From JBBTTE01 sp038064395 (lineage in GTDB: Bacteria; Patescibacteriota; Saccharimonadia; Saccharimonadales; UBA4665): a DNA stretch of 15,094 nt. A program made the position numbers and the translations under genes. The DNA is taken from NCBI GenBank assembly GCA_038064395.1, contig JBBTTE010000007.1, positions 1 to 15,094 of the forward strand. Reading direction: 5' to 3'. Of the stretch, positions 7,305-12,900 are shown piece by piece. Numbering within the stretch: the stretch's first letter is position 1; every line of letters starts with the position of its first letter. The notes beneath the pieces were generated by a model. That model was given only the letters and a program-made list of their open reading frames with translations, was not told the origin of the DNA and searched no databases.

Positions 7305-9434
7305 ATGAGGCAATTAGTCAAACTTATAACAGATACAAACGGTCGTGTCTTCGATACTGCCAAGAAGCCTCTAAGACCGGCCTTTCTTATACTAAGCGCC
7401 GCGGTTTTAGTAGCACCGTTCTTAGCGGTTATTCATGCATCAGCCACACCAGTAGTCACCGAATGGCCAGCTTCTGATAGCTACACGGTGGTAGGCAATA
7501 TAACGGCTGGCCCAGACGGTGCCATGTGGTTTCCAGACCGTACCAATGGCGTCAGTAGTATCACCAATTACGGCACTATTAACAGGTATCCAGTCGCTGC
7601 TAGTAGCGTTGCCAATGGCTCGGACGGGGCGATATGGTTCACTTCTGGCGATGAAACTATAGGTCGACTGGCGCTCGATGGCACAGTTAGTACTTATACA
7701 ACTCCAACAAGCCACTCCATACCTTTACGAATAACAGCTGGCCCAGACGGCGCTATGTGGTTTACGGAGGGAACTTGGCCCAAAATCGGTCGCATCACAA
7801 CTGACGGCAACATTACTGAGTACCCCGTAACTGGTAGTGTGCAATCGCTTTTTGATATCACAGCTGGCCCAGATGGCGCTATGTGGTTCACGAATTACAA
7901 AGACAACAAGATAGGTCGCATAACAACTGACGGTACCATTGATCAGTATTCGCTGCCTGATCCATCTTCCCACGGCTATATTGATACCAGTGGTCCGCTT
8001 AATATAACTGTTGGGGCAGATGGCGCCCTATGGTTTGCTCAAAATTCTGGAACCATTTCTCAGATTGGTCGCATAACAACTGACGGTACCATAACTGAGT
8101 ATTCTTTAGCGGCGGGTGTAGATGCAAGTGGCGGGATAACTTCAGGTCCAGACGGAGCGTTGTGGTATTCAGCCACAAAGACAAGTAATAGCGTGGCTGT
8201 CATCGGCAGCATCACTACATCTGGTAATTTTGGTGCTGAGATTTCGATTCCTACCGACGGTACCGCAAACTTTAATGGCCTAGGAACAGCGACTGACGGT
8301 TCGATATGGTACACCATGGGAGGTGATCACGCCAAGGTGGGTCGCCTTATAGTGAATCCAGTCGATCCAACGATAACCAGTGCTGCCTCGGCCACAACAG
8401 GCATGCGTACACCTTTTGACTTCCAAGTCACCACGACTGGTATGCCAACCGCTTCCATAACCGCGACCGGTACTTTGCCAGCGGGTATCATATTCACTGA
8501 TAACGGCGACGGCACAGCCAACCTGAAGGGCAGTGCGGCCGCAGGAACGGCCGGTAACTATCCGATCACCATAACTGCCGATAATGGGTCAGGAACGCCT
8601 GTAACACAGTTATTTACGCTCACAGTGACTACTGCGGCCTCGCCACCCAGTATAACTAGTGGAGACAACGATACTGAGACCTTTGGTGTACCGTTCGGCT
8701 ACACCGTTACTACAGATGGCTACCCAGTTCCTAAGCTAACCAAGACGGGTACGATGCCCAACGGTGTGACCTTCCACGATAACGGCGATGGCACGGCCAC
8801 TATCTCAGGTACGCCTGCCAAGTCGGCCATGGGTGTGTACAGCCTCTTGCTGACCGCCACGAGTTCCGCAGGTACGGTCAACCAGAACTTTACGCTGTCC
8901 ATCACCAAGGCGCCTGTCATTAAGAAGATCGCCAACATTAACACCACTGTCGGCACCACGATATACGTTCCCGTTACAGCCAGGGGCTACACCACACCTT
9001 ACTTCAGTCTGGCCGGTGCACTACCAGCGGGGGTATTCTTCAATGACAATGGTGACGGAACATCCAATCTAAGTGGCTCACCTGAGAGTGGTAGTGGCGG
9101 CCTATACTCTGTTACGGTTACCGCCACCAATGACACTGGTTCTAGCAGTCGAAGCTTCACTATCAAGGTCAAAGAACCACCCACAATAACGAGCGCACCA
9201 ACCGCTACAGCCACTGTTGGCTCGGCCTTCTCATTCCAAGCTACTGCTACAGGCTTCCCAGCGCCTAAGATAACTCGTACCGGTGCCTTGCCTAAGGGCG
9301 TGACATGGAAGGCCTCTACAGGCACCTTAAGTGGTACTCCAAAGGCTAATACGGCGGGCACCTATCCAATTACATTCACTGCCACTAATGCCTCAGGAAC
9401 TACTACCCAAACATTCAACCTAATCGTTGAATAG
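7305..9434 (+). CDS. Secreted seven-bladed beta-propeller with four He_PIG-like Ig domains
   Basis: The product has 709 residues from ATG 7305. Residues 1-25 are basic, about 26-44 form a hydrophobic segment (PAFLILSAAVLVAPFLAV) and H-ASA-TP suggests signal-peptidase cleavage after about residue 47. Residues about 60-352 hold seven repeats of the form ITAGPDGAMWFT...IGRITTDGTITEY, the blade signature of the streptogramin (virginiamycin B) lyase-like propeller family. The last two blades are degenerate (ALWYSATK, SIWYTMGG), and I cannot identify the lyase's catalytic His/Glu set, so a binding rather than enzymatic role is more likely. Residues about 354-709 are four Ig-like domains of about 85-90 residues with PTITSA...G-x-P-x-P...TGTLPAG...DNGDGTA-x-L-x-G...YPITITATN, the putative-Ig (He_PIG) pattern; the fourth lacks the DNGDGT loop. 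No C-terminal anchor is seen, so the protein is either released or held by other surface proteins. Domain assignment is confident, biological role is not. Confidence 0.9.
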   Translation: MRQLVKLITDTNGRVFDTAKKPLRPAFLILSAAVLVAPFLAVIHASATPVVTEWPASDSYTVVGNITAGPDGAMWFPDRTNGVSSITNYGTINRYPVAASSVANGSDGAIWFTSGDETIGRLALDGTVSTYTTPTSHSIPLRITAGPDGAMWFTEGTWPKIGRITTDGNITEYPVTGSVQSLFDITAGPDGAMWFTNYKDNKIGRITTDGTIDQYSLPDPSSHGYIDTSGPLNITVGADGALWFAQNSGTISQIGRITTDGTITEYSLAAGVDASGGITSGPDGALWYSATKTSNSVAVIGSITTSGNFGAEISIPTDGTANFNGLGTATDGSIWYTMGGDHAKVGRLIVNPVDPTITSAASATTGMRTPFDFQVTTTGMPTASITATGTLPAGIIFTDNGDGTANLKGSAAAGTAGNYPITITADNGSGTPVTQLFTLTVTTAASPPSITSGDNDTETFGVPFGYTVTTDGYPVPKLTKTGTMPNGVTFHDNGDGTATISGTPAKSAMGVYSLLLTATSSAGTVNQNFTLSITKAPVIKKIANINTTVGTTIYVPVTARGYTTPYFSLAGALPAGVFFNDNGDGTSNLSGSPESGSGGLYSVTVTATNDTGSSSRSFTIKVKEPPTITSAPTATATVGSAFSFQATATGFPAPKITRTGALPKGVTWKASTGTLSGTPKANTAGTYPITFTATNASGTTTQTFNLIVE

Positions 9435-9557
9435 CACTCCCAAAACCAACAAACCAAACAGTCCAAATTAGTATCAGACAGCTAGCACTATAAGGTTAGT
9501 TCAGTCTGTTAATTCCTCGAACGGCTGTCGATCATACATACCCCTTGAACAGGGTTA

Positions 9558-9606
9558 AAATTGATACACTTTGTGTGTATTTTGTGTACACAAAGCGTAT
9601 CAATTT
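9558..9606. repeat. 49-bp imperfect inverted repeat with central 14-bp palindrome
   Basis: The arms 9558-9576 and 9588-9606 are 19 bp each and complementary except for one A/C mismatch at 9568. Three more inner pairs, two of them G-T, would leave a five-base loop. A perfect palindrome TTTGTGTACACAAA sits at 9581-9594 and partly overlaps the right arm, so two alternative cruciforms or hairpins compete. There is no following T-run, which argues against a standard terminator. It may be an operator, a recombinase-type site or an RNA structure in an untranslated region. Confidence 0.75.
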
Positions 9607-9647
9607 CGCACGTTACCAAGTTGCAAGTAGATGTATCGGAAGGCTAA

Positions 9648-9698
9648 ATGACACACCAAGACGCGTTAAGTTTATCAATACACCAAGTCGCAAAATAG
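9648..9698 (+). CDS. Possible 16-residue leader micro-ORF
   Basis: ATG 9648 encodes MTHQDALSLSIHQVAK and stops at TAG 9696-9698. GGAAGG at 9638-9643 is a reasonable ribosome-binding site, but the four-base spacer is short. Nothing downstream forms an obvious attenuator. Chance occurrence is quite possible. Confidence 0.15.
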   Translation: MTHQDALSLSIHQVAK

Positions 9699-9790
9699 TG
9701 TTCAAAATCTGCAGCCTTTAGCTGGCAAATATTCAAACCAAATAACTTGCGTTTTAGATGTTCAAATCACATCATTTTTTGTGTTCATAT
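9699..9790. repeat. Four phased TTCAAA-type direct repeats
   Basis: TTCAAA occurs at 9701, 9732 and 9761, with TTCATA at 9784; three of the four are preceded by GTG or ATG. Spacings are 31, 29 and 23 bp, the first two close to three helical turns. This is the arrangement expected for cooperative binding of a regulator upstream of the giant gene, but the motif is short and AT-rich. Confidence 0.35.
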
Positions 9791-9881
9791 TTAACAGGGG
9801 CGAGCCAGATAAAAACTTGCTAATAGGGGTGAAACAGGGGATAAAAGCAGCCTATTTTGCTTGTTTCGCTACCATAAGGGG

Positions 9882-9910
9882 TTTACCATAGAATTACGGC
9901 GTTTTATAGC
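9882..9910 (+). promoter_or_regulatory. Possible promoter of the second giant fibre gene
   Basis: TTTACC (9882-9887) and TATAGC (9905-9910) are separated by 17 bases; each matches the sigma70 hexamers at four of six positions. Initiation near 9917 would leave a leader of about 20 bases before ATG 9937. Confidence 0.3.
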
Positions 9911-9936
9911 TAATAAAAAGAGTAACAAAAACTGAG

Positions 9937-12900
9937 ATGGAACCGGAAAACAAAAATCCGAGAGAGATATACCGCAGCCCTGCCTACGGTTCTAGCTTGG
10001 AATTGCAGCCGGTTGTCCAATCCACAGAGGCGCTGACTTCAGCACCGCCACCGAGATACAATGGCCCAACTCTTAGGCTACTGAAGTTCAATCGTTCAGC
10101 TCTGTACATAACAGGGGCAGTTGCCTTGATTCTTCTGTTGTTCGGAACGGCTGGTCTCTTCTTAGCCGATCTAGCCAGCGGCGGCAATAAGCCCACCAAG
10201 ACTTCAGGAACAGATAGCTATGCGGTTGGCAGTATCCCTCTGAGCGATGTTAAGACCAACAAGGAGCTCCAATCTGGTGAGATGAACAAACTGGCGATTA
10301 ACGGCGAGCTTAAGGTTAATAGGGCGTTCATCATGACGCCCACCTCTGTTCCTCAGACACCAACAGCAGGGCAGATCTACTACGACAAGACCACTAACCA
10401 ACCGTATTACTACAACGGAACGAAGTTTGTTAGCTTATCACCGACCAGCTTGCCTGCTTTCGTAAGTTCTCTCGGTGGCAGTACTGGTGCTATCGGAATA
10501 GGTAGCGGATTGACTCTTAACGGTAATCAGTTGTCGGTTTCGGCTTCGGTACTGCAACAGGCAGCTGCCGCCTCTGGTATTAGCGGTCCGCGAGTGACAA
10601 GCTTCCAGGGTCTGACAGGTGATGTTACCTTGGCTGCTGGCTCAGGCATCAGTATTGCCGGTACTACTATCACTAACACCGGTGTAACTGGTCTAACTGG
10701 TACAGCTAACCAGGTTAACGTTTCGGCTGGAACTGGTAATGTGACCCTGACTTTGCCGCAGGATATTGCTCTGAGTTCGACACCTACCTTCGGTGGAGCT
10801 ACTCTGAATGGTGCTCTGAACGTCACAGCAGGTGGTGCGACGATCCAAGGCGCGGTTGGCCTAACTCTTGGTACGGCTGGTTCGGCAGCTGGTAGTCTAT
10901 CGCTGGCTAACAGTGGTAATGCCAACATGACTATCTTACGGGGACTAGCTCCTGCTGGCTCCAACCAAGTTATTACGATTCCCGATTCTGGAGCGGCCAG
11001 CGATACGGTTTGTCTGCTAAATCTTGCTAACTGTGGCGGCGGCGGCAATGTCACCTCTGTTGGAGGCACCCAGAACTACTTGCCTAAGTTCACCAATGCT
11101 GGTGGAACTCAGGTTGGCAACTCGCTGTTATTCGATAATGGTGTTAGCGTTGGCGTTAACACTAACTTGCCAAATGCTAGTTACGTTCTAGATGTAAACG
11201 GATCAGTTCAGACCAACGGTAACTTCTCTCAGACAGGTACAGGAACCTTCGGCACTGGCACGGGTGCAGTCAGTCTGAACGGTGCTACGACCGTCACCGG
11301 CTCGAGCACCTTCACATCTGGTACGGGCGCAGTGACTCTCAATGGTGCGACAAGTATAACCGGTACCAATACCTTTACCGTTGGGACGGGCGCAGCTATC
11401 TTTGGCGGTACAGCTGACGTTACGGGTCTGAGCACATTAAGTGGTGGTGCGACTATCGTCGGAACAACTACTTTGTCCTCACTTGGTGCTGGTGTGATCC
11501 ACGCAGATGGATCTGGAGTCCTGAGCTCATCGGCTGTAGTACTGGGCACCGATACGAGCGGTAACTATGTCGCTAACCTAGGCTCGCTGACTGGTCTATC
11601 CGCTACTGGCAACAGCGGCGCAGGTGCTACACCGACGCTTAGCGTTATCTATGGTTCAGGAGCTAACACCGCAGTGCAGGGAAATACGTCACTGACTTGT
11701 GCGTCTGGAACGGGTAATCTTAGCGGTGGCGGTAACAGTGTCACATTAGGGTCGGGCGGCAGCTGTAATGATTTGACGATTACTAACAGCCCGACGTTCA
11801 GCGGTACGCTTGCCGTCCAAGGTGCTGGCGGTATCACCATCGGCACAACTGGTGTAGATGGCCTACTCAATCTGACTAACTCGACGAACTCCAACCTAAG
11901 TGCGCTTCAGGGTTTGGCTCCAAGCGGCAGTGGCACGGCGACTTACCAACTACCTAGCATTGTGGGGGGCTCCACAGATACTGTTTGTCTCTACACCTTG
12001 GCTAACTGTACGGGTGTTGGCGGCGGCATAACTGGTGGCGGTACAAGCGGTAAACTAGCTAAGTTTACCGGTGCTGGCAGCATCGGAGATTCGACCATTA
12101 CAGAGTCAGGTTCAACCGTTACGGCCTCTGGAAATGTTGTCATCCAAGGTGCTGGAAGTTTGAGTCTGGGCACTGCTAGCACCAACACTGGCTCAATTGC
12201 TTTCTACAATTCGACCAACGGCAACACTGTGACATTACAAGCCGGCGTCTCTGGGTCGAACTTCAGCCTAACCTTGCCAACTAGCGCTGGCAGCAACGGC
12301 GATTGTCTGCAAACCACAGGTGGCGGCGTCCTAGTATTCGCGGCTTGTACTGGTGGTGCTGGCGGCGGTGTTACTAGTCTCGATGGCGAGGTTGGGATTC
12401 TGACTCTGGCTAACTCGAGTGGTAGCGCAGGCACCATAACTATCGATAACGCTAGCACTAGCCAGAAGGGTATTGCTCAGTTCAACGCTACTAACTTCAC
12501 TGACAATGGCAGCGGTGCCATCAACACCATTCAGAACATTGCTACCAGTTCATCGCCTTCATTCAGTGGCCTGACACTCAGCTCTCTTAACTCCACTGGC
12601 GTAGTTCACACCAACGGCTCTGGAGTACTTAGTACCTCAGCCGTAGTACTTGGAACTGACACTTCTGGAAACTATCTTGCTAGTCTTGGCTCTCTGACTG
12701 GACTTAGCAACAGTGGTACAAACGGTGTCGCCGGCGCTGTTCCTGTCCTTAGCGTTCTATACGGAGCAACTGCTAGCACGGCTGTCCAAGGTAATACTTC
12801 ACTGACTTGTGCATCAGGAACTGGCAACTTAAGCGGTGGCGGCAATAGCATTACTCTAGGCTCAGGTGGCAGCTGTAATAACTTAACTATCACCAACAGC

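Larger units (their letters stand above)
9435..9936. other. 502-bp AT-rich intergenic region with clustered repeats
   Basis: No substantial ORF is present on either strand. The right part is visibly richer in A and T than the coding flanks. It holds a long inverted repeat (9558-9606), four TTCA(A/T) direct repeats (9701-9788), two AACAGGGG copies 40 bp apart among four GGGG runs (9797-9881), a weak micro-ORF and a possible promoter for the second giant gene. No convincing intrinsic terminator for the propeller gene was found. Confidence 0.7.

Noticed and set aside
7490..8360. Functional virginiamycin B lyase (antibiotic resistance)
   Set aside because: Only the generic blade repeat matches. 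The last blades are degenerate, the catalytic His/Glu set could not be located, and the protein is secreted and fused to Ig domains.
9558..9606. Intrinsic terminator for the propeller gene
   Set aside because: The inverted repeat is long, but its stem is AT-rich, it has no U-run after it, and it is more than 120 bp from the stop codon.
10527..11069. Antisense open frame of 180 codons, and many similar minus-strand frames under both giant genes
   Set aside because: They are Pro/Val/Leu-rich mirror images of Gly/Ala/Thr/Asn-rich codons in the sense genes, have no ribosome-binding sites or recognisable domains, and stay open only because of the repetitive sense codons.
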